Below are positions 34,847-46,028 of a DNA stretch of 64,000 bases, piece by piece; positions within the stretch are counted from its first letter, which is position 1; each line of letters opens with the position of its first letter. The notes beneath the pieces are model-generated. The model was not told where the DNA came from. It searched no databases and saw only the letters and a program-made list of their open reading frames with translations. The position numbers were made by a program, and so were the translations under genes. Location of the stretch: the NCBI RefSeq assembly GCF_003672135.1, contig NC_039518.1, forward strand, positions 3,348,001 through 3,412,000, given 5' to 3'. The DNA comes from Ooceraea biroi. Its lineage: Eukaryota; Arthropoda; Insecta; Hymenoptera; Formicidae.

Positions 34847-35899
34847 ATGACCCAATATGAATATGAGTTCCGCCGTGGAACCACAGTGTCGGAGACAGCT
34901 CGTAATATGAACGCTGTATTTGGTGAAGGTTCAACTACTAAAGCAACGGTGGGCAATTGGTTCAAAAACTTCAAAGATGGAGATTTCAGCCTCGCTAATG
35001 AGCCACGTGGAAGACCAAAGACGAAGGTGGATAATGATCACTTGAGAGCCGTAGTAGAGTCCGATCCATCTCAAAGTACACGTGAATTGGCATCGATATT
35101 CAATGTTTCCATACCCACCATATTGGTTCATTTAGCTGCAATTGGTAAGTTAAAGAAGTTGGACAAATGGGTCCCGCACGAATCGACCGATGCGCAGCAG
35201 GCGCAACGTCTAGAGGCTTCCCTTTCTTTGCTTTCCCGTCACAAAAATGAATCTTTTTTTAATCGAATTGTGACCTGCGATAAAAAGTGGATACTCTACG
35301 ACAATCGTAAACGCTCACATCAGTGGTTGAACGCTGATGAACCACCGAGACATCACGCGAAACCCAACATTACACAGAAGAAGCTTATGGTGACTGTTTG
35401 GTGGTCCAGGTCAGGTGTTATCTACTACAACTTTATGAAACCTCGTACATCGATAACGGCTGAAGTATATTGCAAGCAACTGGACGAAATGATGCAACAA
35501 CTTGCTATTAAACAACCGAAATTGGTCAATCGGTCAATGCCAATCCTGTTGCATGATAATGCTCGACCGCACACTGCACGACTGACCGTGGCAAAGCTAC
35601 GGGAGTTGGAATTGGAAACTCTCCGTCATCCACCATATTCACCAGATCTATCACCCACCGACTATCACTTCTTCCGGAATTTGGACAACTTGTTGGTGGG
35701 AAAATTGTTCAATTCTCAACAGGCAGTCGAAACAGCCTTCCGCGACTTCATCGATTCCCGTACTCCTGGCTTCTATAGTAGAGGCATAGACCAACTACCA
35801 CTAAAATGGCAGAAGTGTGTGATAACATGGGCGCATACTTCGATTGAAAATAAATCATTCCATGTGCCAAAAATGCAAAAGTTTATGTTCTATTTGTAA
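34847..35899 (+). CDS. Array E unit 3 mariner transposase, nearly intact
   Basis: A 350-codon frame starting at the ATG in the preceding 3' TIR (MTQYEYEF). It would encode a cut-and-paste transposase acting at the TTGGGTCATTAAG ends. The HTH domain lies at about residues 5-115, WVPHES near 108, first Asp in TCDKKW, second in LLHDNARPH and third in SPDLSPTDYH, with 34 residues between the last two (D,D34D). A one-base deletion after KWQKCV near 35820 replaces the normal ending (DNMGAYFD) with a longer out-of-frame tail. TCDKKW differs from the family's usual TxDEKW. Activity is uncertain. Confidence 0.75.
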   Translation: MTQYEYEFRRGTTVSETARNMNAVFGEGSTTKATVGNWFKNFKDGDFSLANEPRGRPKTKVDNDHLRAVVESDPSQSTRELASIFNVSIPTILVHLAAIGKLKKLDKWVPHESTDAQQAQRLEASLSLLSRHKNESFFNRIVTCDKKWILYDNRKRSHQWLNADEPPRHHAKPNITQKKLMVTVWWSRSGVIYYNFMKPRTSITAEVYCKQLDEMMQQLAIKQPKLVNRSMPILLHDNARPHTARLTVAKLRELELETLRHPPYSPDLSPTDYHFFRNLDNLLVGKLFNSQQAVETAFRDFIDSRTPGFYSRGIDQLPLKWQKCVITWAHTSIENKSFHVPKMQKFMFYL

Positions 35900-35921
35900 A
35901 GTTTCATACTTAATGACCCAA

Positions 35922-36908
35922 TATGAATATGAGTTCCGCCGTGAACCACAGTGTCGGAGACAGCTCGTAATATCAACGCTGTATTTGGTGAAGGTTCAAC
36001 TACTAAAGAACGGGGGCAATTGGTTCAAAAACTTCAAAGATGGAGATTTCAGCCTCGCTAATGAGCCACGTGGAAGACCAAAGACGAAGGTGGATAATGA
36101 TCACTTGAGAGCCGTAGAGAGTCCGATCCATCTCAAAGTACACGTGAATTGGCATCGATATTCAATGTTTCCATACCCACCATATTGGTTCATTTAGCTG
36201 CAATTGGTAAGATAAAGAAGTTGGACAAATGGGTCCCGCACGAATCGACCGATGCGCAGCAGGCGCAACGTCTAGAGGCTTCCCTTTCTTTGCTTTCCCG
36301 TCACAAAAATGAATCTTTTTTAATCGAATTGTGACCTGCGATGAAAAGTGGATACTCTACGACAATCGTAAACGCTCACATCAGTGGTTGAACGCTGATG
36401 AACCACCGAGACATCACGCGAAACCCAACATTACACGGAAGAAGCTTATGGTGACTGTTTGGTGGTCCGGGTCAGGTGTTATCTACTACAACTTTATGAA
36501 ACCGGTACATCGATAACGGCTGAAGTATATTGCAAGCAACTGGACGAAATGATGCAACAACTTGCTATTAAACAACCGAAATTGGTCAATCGGTCAATGC
36601 CAATCCTGTTGCATGATAATGCTCGACCGCACACTGCACGACTGACCGTGGCAAAGCTACGGGAGTTGGAATTGGAAACTCTCCGTCATCCACCATATTC
36701 ACCAGATCTATCACCTACCGACTATCACTTCTTCCGGAATTTGGACAACTTGTTGGTGGGAAAATTGTTCAATTCTCAACAGGCAGTCGAAACAGCCTTC
36801 CGCGACTTCATCGATTCCCGTACTCCTGGCTTCTATAGTAGAGGCATAGACCAACTACCACTAAAATGGCAGAAGTGTGTAGATAACATGGGCGCATACT
36901 TCGATTGA
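35922..36908 (+). pseudogene. Array E unit 4 transposase, multiply frameshifted
   Basis: Single-base losses at about 35942 (CGTGAACC), 36010 (AAAGAACGGGGGC), 36117 (GTAGAGAG), 36318 and 36504 break the frame into fragments. The C-terminal part from 36459 carries LLHDNARPH and SPDLSPTDYH. The density of small indels in the first 200 bp is unlike the neighbours and may be a consensus error. Confidence 0.85.
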
Positions 36909-36984
36909 AAATAAATCATTCCATGTGCCAAAAAATGCAAAAGTTTATGTTCTATTTGTAAAGTTTCATACTTAATGACCCAAT

Positions 36985-37956
36985 ATGAATATGAGTTCCG
37001 CCGTAGAACCACAGTGTCGGAGACAGCTCGTAATATCAACGCTGTATTTGGTGAAGGTTCAACTACTAAAGAAACGGGGCAATTGGTTTAAAAAATTCAG
37101 AGATGGAGATTTCAGCCTCGCTAATGAGCCACGTGGAAGACCAAAGACGATGGTGGATAATGATCACTTGAGAGCCGTAGCAGAGTCCGATCCATCTCAA
37201 AGTACACGTGAATTGGCATCGATATTCAATGTTTCCATACCCACCATATTGGTTCATTTAGCTGCAATTGGTAAGATAAAGAAGTTGGACAAATGGGTCC
37301 CGCACGAATCGACCGATGCGCAGCAGGCGCAACGTCTAGAGGCTTCCCTTTCTTTGCTTTCCCGTCACAAAAATGAATCTTTTTTTAATCGAATTGTGAC
37401 CTGCGATGAAAAGTGGATACTCTACGACAATCGTAAACGCTCACATCAGTGGCTGAACGCTGATGAACCATCGAGACATCACGCGAAACCCAACATTACA
37501 CAGAAGAAGCTTATGGTGACTGTTTGGTGGTCCGGGTCAGGTGTTATCTACTACAACTTTATGAAACCGGGTACACCGATAACGGCTGAAGTATATTGCA
37601 AGCAACTGGACGAAATGATGCAACAACTTGCTATTAAACAACCGAAATTGGTCAATCGGTCAATGCCAATCCTGTTGCATGATAATGCTCGACCGCACAC
37701 TGCACGACTGACCGTGGCAAAGCTACGGGAGTTGGAATTGGAAACTCTCCGTCATCCACCATATTCACCAGATCTATCACCTACCGACTATCACTTCTTC
37801 CGGAATTTGGACAACTTGTTGGTGGGAAAATTGTTCAATTCTCAACAGGCAGTCGAAACAGCCTTCCGCGACTTCATCGATTCCCGTACTCCTGGCTTTT
37901 ATAGTAGAGGCATGCATAGACCAACTACCACTAAAATGGCAGAAGTGTGTAGATAA
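36985..37956 (+). pseudogene. Array E unit 5 transposase, N-terminus out of frame
   Basis: A deletion near 37072 (AAAGAAACGGGGC) puts the first 30 or so residues in another frame. From GNWFKKFRDGDFS the frame is continuous through TCDEKW, LLHDNARPH and SPDLSPTDYH. A 4-bp duplication (GGCATGCATAG near 37910) breaks the last 25 residues. Confidence 0.85.
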
Positions 37957-38054
37957 CATGGGCGCATACTTCGATTGAAAATAAATCATTCCATGTGCCA
38001 AAAATGCAAAAGTTTATGTTCTATTTGTAAAGTTTCATACTTAATGACCCAATA

Positions 38055-39507
38055 TTATAAATTGCTACTTTTCATAAAAAGGAAAAGATTTGTTAGGCAG
38101 AGTTAATGATTTTGGTGCATATTTTCTGTGGATTGATCGTTTTCTCTTCTTGCGCGTAATATTGAACCGAAGGCGCCGCTTCCACCGTATCTGGTCGACT
38201 TGGAATTTATCTGGTGCATTATTCACTATCGAATCAATGCTCCTTCCATTCTTGCCGTGGGAACGCGCGAAATGCTCTCGCAGTCGGTTAGGAAAAAGAT
38301 GGAAGCGCCGGTAATTGGTGAAACAAAGTGCTGATAAAAGTAATTTAAGAAAGTCGAACGGACCGGCGCGCCGGCCCGTAAGCCACGAGGATAAGATAAT
38401 ATATTGGAGGCGAATTGCAATGGACAGAATCAGCCCCTCGTAATTTGCTTCGAGGCACCTAGCCTGACCCCTTCGATGTAGACGACCTTCTGACAACCAA
38501 TTACATCGAGGACGAGGCGCAAACGACGAAAAAGAAAGAGGATGCAGCGTTAGCACTAGCAAAACACGCTGCGCAGCCTGATTAATAAAGGGAAAGGAGA
38601 GGAAAGGGTAGCGCTGCATGGTGCAGCATATAGTGCATTAATAGCGCGGGGGAATGTTCAGCGGAATTTAATCCGATGGTCGGTCGAATAACGGTCTTGC
38701 GATCGCGTGATGCATTACGGCGAATCCGAAATCGACACGAGCGCGCGTGATTTTAACGTAGCAAATGTCAAACCGTGCGCCTACCCTTTTATCATTCTTC
38801 TTTCTCTTACGCGTTCGCGAAGGTGAAGCGTTTCGCGGCGAACCTAGAATGAGTCTAGAACCGGTGACCTTACGTAACTGAAACATTAAACGCGACGTAT
38901 TGTTCGTTCGTTTTCTCCTTTCTTTCTTATTTTTTCAATTATGCACAACGTGAGAACACGCGAGCGAATCGATATCGACATATCGCTCGACGGACAGTCG
39001 ATACGTGGATTAAATCTGTAACAGTATAATATAAATTAATAAATTTGTTCCCCCTCAACGCCGAAGTGATCCGACTCGTTGGGAGATCTTAAATTAAATA
39101 TCGAGACTCCGAGAAGGCCCACACACACGCGCGGATTGTTGTTACGGGCCTGACGCTGCCCGTCGCGCAAAACTAGAAAATCGAGACTCACTCGAGATCT
39201 AACCGTAGACATAGTGCGCACGAAGTGAGAAGGGTCCCCAAAAGTAGTCGGATCGCAGTTCACGATTGACTACAGGAGACGATTATCACGAGTGACCAAC
39301 CGAACTGTATTAAACTGGAGAGAGAGACGATTTTCACACACAATCGGTAACTATAAAACTCATTTTTCTTTGCCTGAAATATAAAATCAAATCTGTTCAT
39401 TTTACATCTTATTGCGAAGTATCATATTCAAGGGTCATCCCAACCATGTATCCCTCCCTGAGCTACCGTTAGACAAATACCTTATCTTTTACTGATTTTA
39501 TAAAAAT
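38055..39507. other. Unique sequence, no gene recognised
   Basis: Open frames (minus 38065-38619, 38668-38886, 39036-39263) carry no recognisable domain. The stretch separates arrays E and F. Confidence 0.4.
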
Positions 39508-39694
39508 TATTGGGTTGGCCAAAAAGTAATTGCGTTTTTTTCCAATAGATGGACATACATGTCTTGAAATGTAACTAACTTCATTCTAAATCGCAAATTC
39601 ATTATGTAGGTTAACAACTCACAGTTCAAGCTTGTTTTAGAAAAAGAAAGTACACGATTTCGTTAACAATTGTTTGTTTGCCGTCGATTTCAAA

Positions 39695-40707
39695 ATGGAA
39701 AATCAAAAAGAACATTTTCGTCATATTTCGTTTTATTACTTCCGAAAAGGGAAAAACGCTGTGCAAGCTCATAAAAAGTTACGTGATGTATATGGCGAAG
39801 ATGCTTTAAAACTGCGGCAGTGTCAAAATTGGTGTACTAAATTTCGATCTGCAGATTTTAATGTGAAAGATGCACCACGCTCAGGAAGGCCAATCGAAAT
39901 TGATGATGACAAAATAAAGGCACCGATCGATTCCAATCGGCGTTTAACGACACGAGAGATTGCTGAGAATCTCAACATATCGAAAGCGAGTGTTGAAAAC
40001 CATTTAAAACGACTTGGATACATTAGTAAGTTCGATATTTGGGTACCACATGAGCTCAAAGAAATTCATCTCGCTAAGCGTATTGACATCTGCGATTCTC
40101 TTTCGAAACGTGAGGAAAATGATCCATTTTTGAAACGGATGATAACAGGCGACGAAAAATCGATCGTCTGCAACAACGTCAAACGAAAAAGATCGTGATG
40201 AACCTGCTCGAAGCACTTGAAAAGCAGATATTCACCAAAGAAAGATTATGCTGTCAGTTTGGTGGGACTTTAAAGGTATTGTATTTTGAGCTGCTTGCAA
40301 GGAATCAAACCATTAATTCAGACGTATACTGTCGTCAACTGGATAAATTAAACGATGCCATCAAACAAAAACGTCGAGAATTGGTGAATCGCAAAGGTGT
40401 TGCGTTTCACCATGATAACGCTAGACCACGTACAAGTTTGGTCACTCGTGAAAAATTGTTGCAGCTTGGATGGGATGTGTTACCACATCCACCATATTCG
40501 CCAGACCTGGCACCATCAGATTACCATTCGTTTCGTTCTTTGCAAAACGCCTTGAATGGTAAAACCTTGACTGCCGATGAGGATATGAAATCGTTGTTGG
40601 AATTGTTTTTTGCTGAAAAAGATAAGAACGTTTTTGAGCGCGGAATCATGAAGTTGCCTGAAAAATGGCAAAAGATAATCAAACAAAATGGACAATATAT
40701 TGTTTAA
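39695..40707 (+). pseudogene. Array F unit 1 mariner transposase, split
   Basis: Starts at ATG 39695 (MENQKEHFRH). HTH, SGRPIEIDDDK, WVPHELKE and ITGDEKS (first Asp, but the usual Trp of DEKW is Ser) are readable to a TGA at 40196-40198, after VKRKRS. The rest (…IKQKRRELVNRKG, HHDNARPRTS, SPDLAPSDYH, to NGQYIV) continues in another frame from about 40280 to 40707. The break, at the expected RSW-S linker, is shared by every F and G unit. Confidence 0.88.
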
Positions 40708-40784
40708 TAAAGTTTTTGTTTCCCATGAAAAATTCGCCTTTTATTTATATAAAAAAAAACGCAATTACTTTTTGGCCAACCCAA

Positions 40785-41781
40785 TATATGGCGAAGATGC
40801 TTTAAAACTGCAGCAGTGTTAAAATTGGGTTACTAAATTTCGATCTGCAGATTTTAATGTGAAAGATGCACCACGCTCAGGAAGGCCAATCGAAATTGAT
40901 GATGACAAAATAAAGGCACCGATCGATTCCAATCGGCGTTTAACGACACGAGAGATTGCTGAGAATCTCAACATATCGAAAGCGAGTGTTGAAAACCATT
41001 TAAAACGACTTGGATACATTAGTAAGCTCGATATTTGGGTACCACATGAGCTCAAAGAAATTCATTTAACTAAGCGTATTGACATCTGCGATTCTCTTTT
41101 GGAACGTGAGAAAAATGATCCATTTTTGAAACGGATGATAACAGGCGACGAAAAATCGATCGTCTGCAACAACGTCAAACGAAAAAGATCGTGATGAACC
41201 TGCTCGAAGCACTTGAAAAGCAGATATTCACCAAAGAAAGATTATGCTGTCAGTTTGGTGGGACTTTAAAGGTATTGTGTATTTTGAGCTGCTTGCAAGG
41301 AATCAAACCATTAATTCAGACGTATACTGTCGTCAACTGGATAAATTAAACGATGCCATCAAACAAAAACGTCGAGAATTGGTGAATCGCAAAGGTGTTG
41401 CGTTTCACCATGATAACGCTAGACCACGTACAAGTTTGGTCACTCGTGAAAAATTGTTGCAGCTTGGATGGGATGTGTTACCACATCCACCATATTCGCC
41501 AGACCTGGCACCATCAGATTACCATTCGTTTCGTTCTTTGCAAAACGCTTTGAATGGTAAAACCTTGACTGCCGATGAGGATATGAATCGTTGTTGGAAT
41601 TGTTTTTTGCTGAAAAAGATAAGAACTTTTTGAGCGCGGAATCATGAAGTTGCCTGAAAAATGGCAAAAGATAATCAAACAAAATGGACAATATATTGTT
41701 TAATAAAGTTTTTGTTTCCCATGAAAAATTCGCCTTTTATTTATATAAAAAAAAACGCCAATTACTTTTTGGCCAACCCAA
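40785..41781 (+). pseudogene. Array F unit 2 transposase
   Basis: N-terminally truncated at the junction (begins in YGEDALK). A base change gives TAA in CAGCAGTGTTAAAATTGG near 40820. Fragments at 40859-41194 and 41244-41633 carry ITGDEKS and then HHDNARPRTS and SPDLAPSDYH. It carries the shared TGA break, plus a deletion near 41586. Confidence 0.85.
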
Positions 41782-42358
41782 TATATGGCGAAGATGCTTT
41801 AAAACTGCGCAGTGTCAAAATTGGGTTACTAAATTTCGATCTGCAGATTTTAATGTGAAAGATGCACCACGCTCAGGAAAGGCCAATCGAAATTGATGAT
41901 GACAAAATAAAGGCACCGATCGATTCCAATCGGCGTTTAACGACACGAGAGATTGCTGAGAATCCTCAACATATCGAAAGCGAGTGTTGAAAACCATTTA
42001 AAACGACTTGGATACATTAGTAAGCTCGATATTTGGGTAACACATGAGCTCAAAGAAATTCATTTAACTAAGCGTATTGACATCTGCGATTCTCTTTTGA
42101 ACGTGAGGAAAATGATCATTTTTGAAACGTATGATAACAGGCGACGAAAAATCGATCGTCTACAACAACGTCAAACGAAAAGATCGTGATGAACCTGCTC
42201 GAAGCACTTGAAAAGCAGATATTCACCAAAGAAAGATTATGCTGTCAGTTTGGTGGGACTTTAAAGGTATTGTGTATTTTGAGCTGCTTGCAAGGAATCA
42301 AACCATTAATTCAGACGTATACTGTCGTCAACTGGATAAATTAAACGATGCATCAAAC
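41782..42358 (+). pseudogene. Array F unit 3 transposase, incomplete at gap
   Basis: Same family as units 1-2, but with many one-base indels (CTGCGCAGTG, GGAAAGGCC, AATCCTCAAC, TTGAACGTG) before it ends at the N run. Indels clustering next to a gap suggest low-quality consensus. Confidence 0.8.
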
Positions 42359-42458
42359 NNNNNNNNNNNNNNNNNNNNNNNNNNNNNNNNNNNNNNNNNN
42401 NNNNNNNNNNNNNNNNNNNNNNNNNNNNNNNNNNNNNNNNNNNNNNNNNNNNNNNNNN
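42359..42458. other. Assembly gap (100 N)
   Basis: Exactly 100 N, the conventional placeholder for a gap of unknown size. It interrupts array F, so the number of F units and its right end are unknown. Confidence 0.98.
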
Positions 42459-42459
42459 A

Positions 42460-43200
42460 CAGGGTGTCCGGGTTTTAACCGACAAACTGCGGGAGCATAT
42501 TCTACTAGTGGAAATAAGAAAAAATTCTTATATCGAGTTTGCTTAGAAATGCTTTATTACAAAGTTATAAACCAATATTGAAAAGAAATATGAGATAAGT
42601 AACAACGGATTTTTTCACAAAAATAAAATTATCTACGCAATGATTTAGTGACGCATTTCAAAATGTTGTCCTTGCACATCGATACAAGCTAGACATCGAC
42701 GTAGTACAGAATTTGTTACAGTACGACATTCCTGAAAATTTTGTTGCATCTCAGTAACTGAATTAGTAATTCGTTGCTTTAAATCTATCTGGTACTCTCC
42801 TGTTAGGAAATCTACGTTGATACTCTCGTACGGCAGCTCGTGCATTTCCGTCACAGAATCCGTACACGAAATGAATATCGTGTATTCCTCATTTGAAAAC
42901 ACTTTTGGCATTCTGATAGTAATTGCTAGTTGACACGACGATTGAAATCTAACAGCTACTGTTGTGAAAGTAACAATCATACTGAATCGTTTCAACATAG
43001 TGAACATGAATACGTGTGAACATCTTCGACCTTCCAAATTCTACACTATGTTCCGTTGTTACTTATCTCATATTTCTTTTCAATATTGGTTTATAACTTT
43101 GTAATAAAGCATTTCTAAGCAAACTCGATATAAGAATTTTTCTTATTTCCACTAGTAGAATATGCTCCCGCAGTTTGTCGGTTAAAACCCGGGACACCTG
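42460..43200 (-). mobile_element. Foldback TIR element, deletion derivative of a DUF4817-type transposon
   Basis: Long inverted repeats of about 150 bp (42460-42610 and 43050-43200) start CAGGGTGTCCGGGTTTTAAC and end GGGACACCTG. The 741-bp element is followed by TATATA. Confidence 0.8.
42645..43037 (-). pseudogene. Internally deleted transposase with DUF4817-like N-terminus
   Basis: On the minus strand, MPKVFSNEEYT starts at about 42911. After a one-base shift comes FCDGNARAAVREYQRRFPNR, which I recognise as the N-terminal helix-turn-helix (DUF4817) of a Tc1/mariner-related transposase group common in insects. It passes directly into VTEMQQNFQECRTVTN…CIDVQGQHFE, the C-terminal end of the same protein type. 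The catalytic core is absent. The 130-codon open frame is a chance product of the shifted frame. The family call is from memory; the deletion follows from N- and C-terminal motifs lying 30 or so residues apart. Confidence 0.65.
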
Positions 43201-43217
43201 TATATATATATATAATA
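43201..43217. repeat. TA microsatellite between two foldback elements
   Basis: TATATATATATATAATA separates the elements at 42460-43200 and 43218-43805. A further TA run follows the second one (43806-43820). Both elements seem to have used the TA-rich site as target. Confidence 0.8.
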
Positions 43218-43805
43218 CAGGGTGGCCCATTTTAATTTATACAGTCGATTTTTTAAAAAACTAAAAGAGATACGAAAAAATGTTTCAGACAGACATGTCA
43301 CGATTTCGAGGGGGACATAAGATGATACCATTGGTTTGACCTTGAATAGTCGTTTTGAAGGTCACGCGAAGATCACCTTCAATTTCTTAAATTGAAACCC
43401 CAACTTTTTATTGCAGATTCTTATTCTCCATCGAAAAGTAAGTAACTTTTGTGTGAAACATTTTTCCGAAAAATGTCATCTTATGTCCTTAAAATGATCT
43501 TCAAGATGAGTTTTGAGGACATTTTAAGGACATAAGATGACATTTTTCGGAAAAATGTTTCAGACAAAAGTTACTTACTTTTCGATGGAGAATAAGAATC
43601 CGCAATAAAAAGTTGGGGTTTCAATTTAAGAAATTGAAGGTGATCTTCGCGTGACCTTCAAACGACTATTCAAGGTCAAACCACCATTGGTACCATATCA
43701 TCTTATGTCCCCCTCGAAATCGTGACATGTCTGTCTGAAACATTTTTTCGTATCTCTTTTAGTTTTTTAAAAAATCGACTGTATAAATTAAAATGGGCCA
43801 CCCTG
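43218..43805. mobile_element. Complete foldback MITE (CAGGGTGGCC family)
   Basis: A 588-bp element from CAGGGTGGCCCATTTTAATT to its reverse complement ending GGCCACCCTG. Nearly its full length is an inverted repeat centred near 43510 (CTTCAAGATGAG). TA flanks both ends. There is no coding capacity. A truncated copy is at 341-686. Confidence 0.85.
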
Positions 43806-43820
43806 TATATATATATATAT

Positions 43821-45841
43821 CGTATATATCGTATAGATTTCCATATTTTAAAGTAAAACTAGATCCTAGAGCTCTCGATATTTTACTCTGCGCGGTGTGG
43901 AACCAAACGCGGAACCAAAAAAGCAAAACAGGTGAACAAAATCAAATGTGAATATCGAGCAACTCCTCCAGGAGAATTTCCGATACATTGCTGCCATTCG
44001 TGAAAGCAGGGTAACGATGCGGGCCTATATAGTATCTCCGGAGGAATTTCCAGCCAGGAAATTGCGCTAGTGAAACCGCCGCGGCATAATTTCTGGTGGA
44101 ATGAAGTTGTATTGACTTACTTCGTTATCGCCTTTGCGCGAGGCAAAATCCACCGTATTTCTATGCACGATGCTGAAAACGAGTACGCGTATTAGAAGTA
44201 TTGTTGCTACTTTTGAAAGCTCTTGTACGATGAAAAAACAATTACTTGTAATTTTCCAATTTTTCATACGTGCCAGTCGAACCACTATACTTGATCCCGT
44301 TATTCCACATCTGTTTTTTTTAATTTTTAATATGTAGCAAGAAATGCTGCTATTATCGGAAAATTTTAATTCAAATTTTTTCAAGCTACGGATGTGCTTT
44401 TATGAAGTCTGCATGCTCATTTCAAATATAGTGAACGGCAGTGAATTACGTCAGCGACTTGATGTTCGATCATACGCTTATACTTGTAGTGGATAAATAA
44501 GGTAACAGACAGACCAACTGTGAAGTCCATCCTCTTGAAGAAGAATGGAAGTTCAGCTACCAGCTGTCGGTAAGCTCACAAAAGCTCCGGGCTTTCCACG
44601 CTCAAGCAAGATCCGTCGAGCTTTCCGCAAGGTACCGGCAATTCCACGCGCGGCAACCCTAGCGCACGATAAATCCTTCACCCACCGAGCTGTTCTAGCT
44701 TATCGTACGCTGGCGTTTCGCCGCGTTTTTCCGTGATGTCGACACGAGCTGGAAAAACGACGCGACATGAAAACGCATCGATCCTTCGCGCGATAAAATA
44801 GCCGCGAAAGTGTTTGTTGTCTCGTCTTGCTTCTGCTCTATGCATTTCAACTGTCAACGACCGTCAGAATCCATCTCGCGGAACGTCACATCCAGAAGAA
44901 TCTCATTGTTATTAATTTCGTTGCGCTACAATGGCAATATTTTCATCGGAAAAGAAAAATACGCTCTACTAGTTTCCTCGAAAGCAAGAGAGAATTTTCT
45001 CTTGTTGTTTTTCGATTCGTAAAATTTCGGCAAGAATATCGCTTCGCGAGCGAGAACGTCTGCTCGCTCTCGGGGGTAAGGGGAAACTTCTGGTCAGGGG
45101 AACATATGCAGGGAAATATCTGAAATTCAAAAGAAACAAAAGCGGTCGCTGCATGCGGCATAAAACTTTTTCCGCAAAAAACAAACGGTCTCGGTAAGAG
45201 TAACTGCAAGAGGAGGTAACGCGTCGCGAGTTTTCGCACTGTTGATAACACTCGGAAAATTAAAGTCGCTGTATTATTAAACGGATAGTACGGTCCGAGT
45301 GTAATGTGGACTCTCACCACGTCGCTGAACAGAAATTCATCCCCTGTCCTACCTATTTTCCTCTCTCTCTCTCTCTCTCTATTCAACCCTAATATTTAAT
45401 CCTGGACTGGATTAATAGCCGTCCTGGCAAACGCGAATCTTGTTCTGCATCGCTCCACGTTCTACCAGCTTCTACAAACCAGTTGGCATCAACCCCCTCA
45501 TTGATATTCACGATAGCAGTAACCGGTTTTATTGGCAATATCTGTTTTACGGAAGATTCTTGATCGGCTTGTAAACCACTGATAGGCCGCGCAAATGTTC
45601 GCTCAAATTGAGAGCTCCCTTCGGGCTCTTGTTGCCAATAGCTCGTGGGTAAATAAAAAGATCAATTTGTTAAACAAATCCCACCGCGATCATCAATTTT
45701 CCAACGGCCTTGTACCCGTAAAGAGACCACTTAAACGCAGTTGCGCTCTTTTCTTGCACGGTAGATACTCTCGATTTGCATTAATGTTCTCGGGAATGTT
45801 GCCAAGTTTAGTTTAGCATTTCTTCGAAATAATTTAATATA
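43821..45841. other. Unique sequence, no gene recognised
   Basis: Open frames (minus 44067-44384, minus 44943-45386, plus 44545-44736) have no recognisable domain. A (CT)10 microsatellite is at 45361-45380. Confidence 0.4.
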
Positions 45842-46028
45842 TATTGGGTTGGCCAAAAAGTAATTGCGTTTTTTTCCAATAGATGGACATACATACCTTG
45901 AAATGTAACTAACTTCATTCTAAACCGCAAATTCATTATGTAGGTTAACAACTCACAGTTCAAGCTTGTTTTACAAAAAGAAAGCACACGATTTCGTTAA
46001 CAATTGTTTGTTTGCCGTCGATTTCAAA

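Larger units (their letters stand above)
32500..38052 (+). mobile_element. Array E: five tandem Hsmar1/cecropia-like mariner units
   Basis: A complete 5' end (TTGGGTCATTAAGTATGAAA) starts at 32500 after TA (32498-32499). Unit 1 is a full 1286-bp element (32500-33785). Then come four units lacking the first 217 bp, starting with TA at 33786, 34856, 35922 and 36984; the last ends at 38052 followed by TA (38053-38054). Each junction is the 3' TIR (…CTTAATGACCCAA) joined through TA to TGAATATGAGTTCC, which in unit 1 follows the TA at 32717-32718. Unit lengths are 1069, 1070, 1066, 1062 and 1069. Confidence 0.93.
39510..42358 (+). mobile_element. Array F: at least three tandem mellifera-like mariner units, cut by an assembly gap
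   Basis: The 5' end TTGGGTTGGCCAAAAAGTAA starts at 39510 after TA (39508-39509). Unit 1 is 1275 bp (39510-40784). Units 2 (from TA 40785) and 3 (from TA 41782) lack the first 279 bp. Each junction joins the 3' TIR (…GGCCAACCCAA) through TA to TATGGCGAAGATGC, which in unit 1 follows the TA at 39789-39790. The period is 996-997 bp. Unit 3 runs into the N gap at 42359. Confidence 0.92.

Noticed and set aside
38065..38619. 184-codon minus frame between arrays E and F
   Set aside because: No recognisable domain and low-complexity composition; likely chance.
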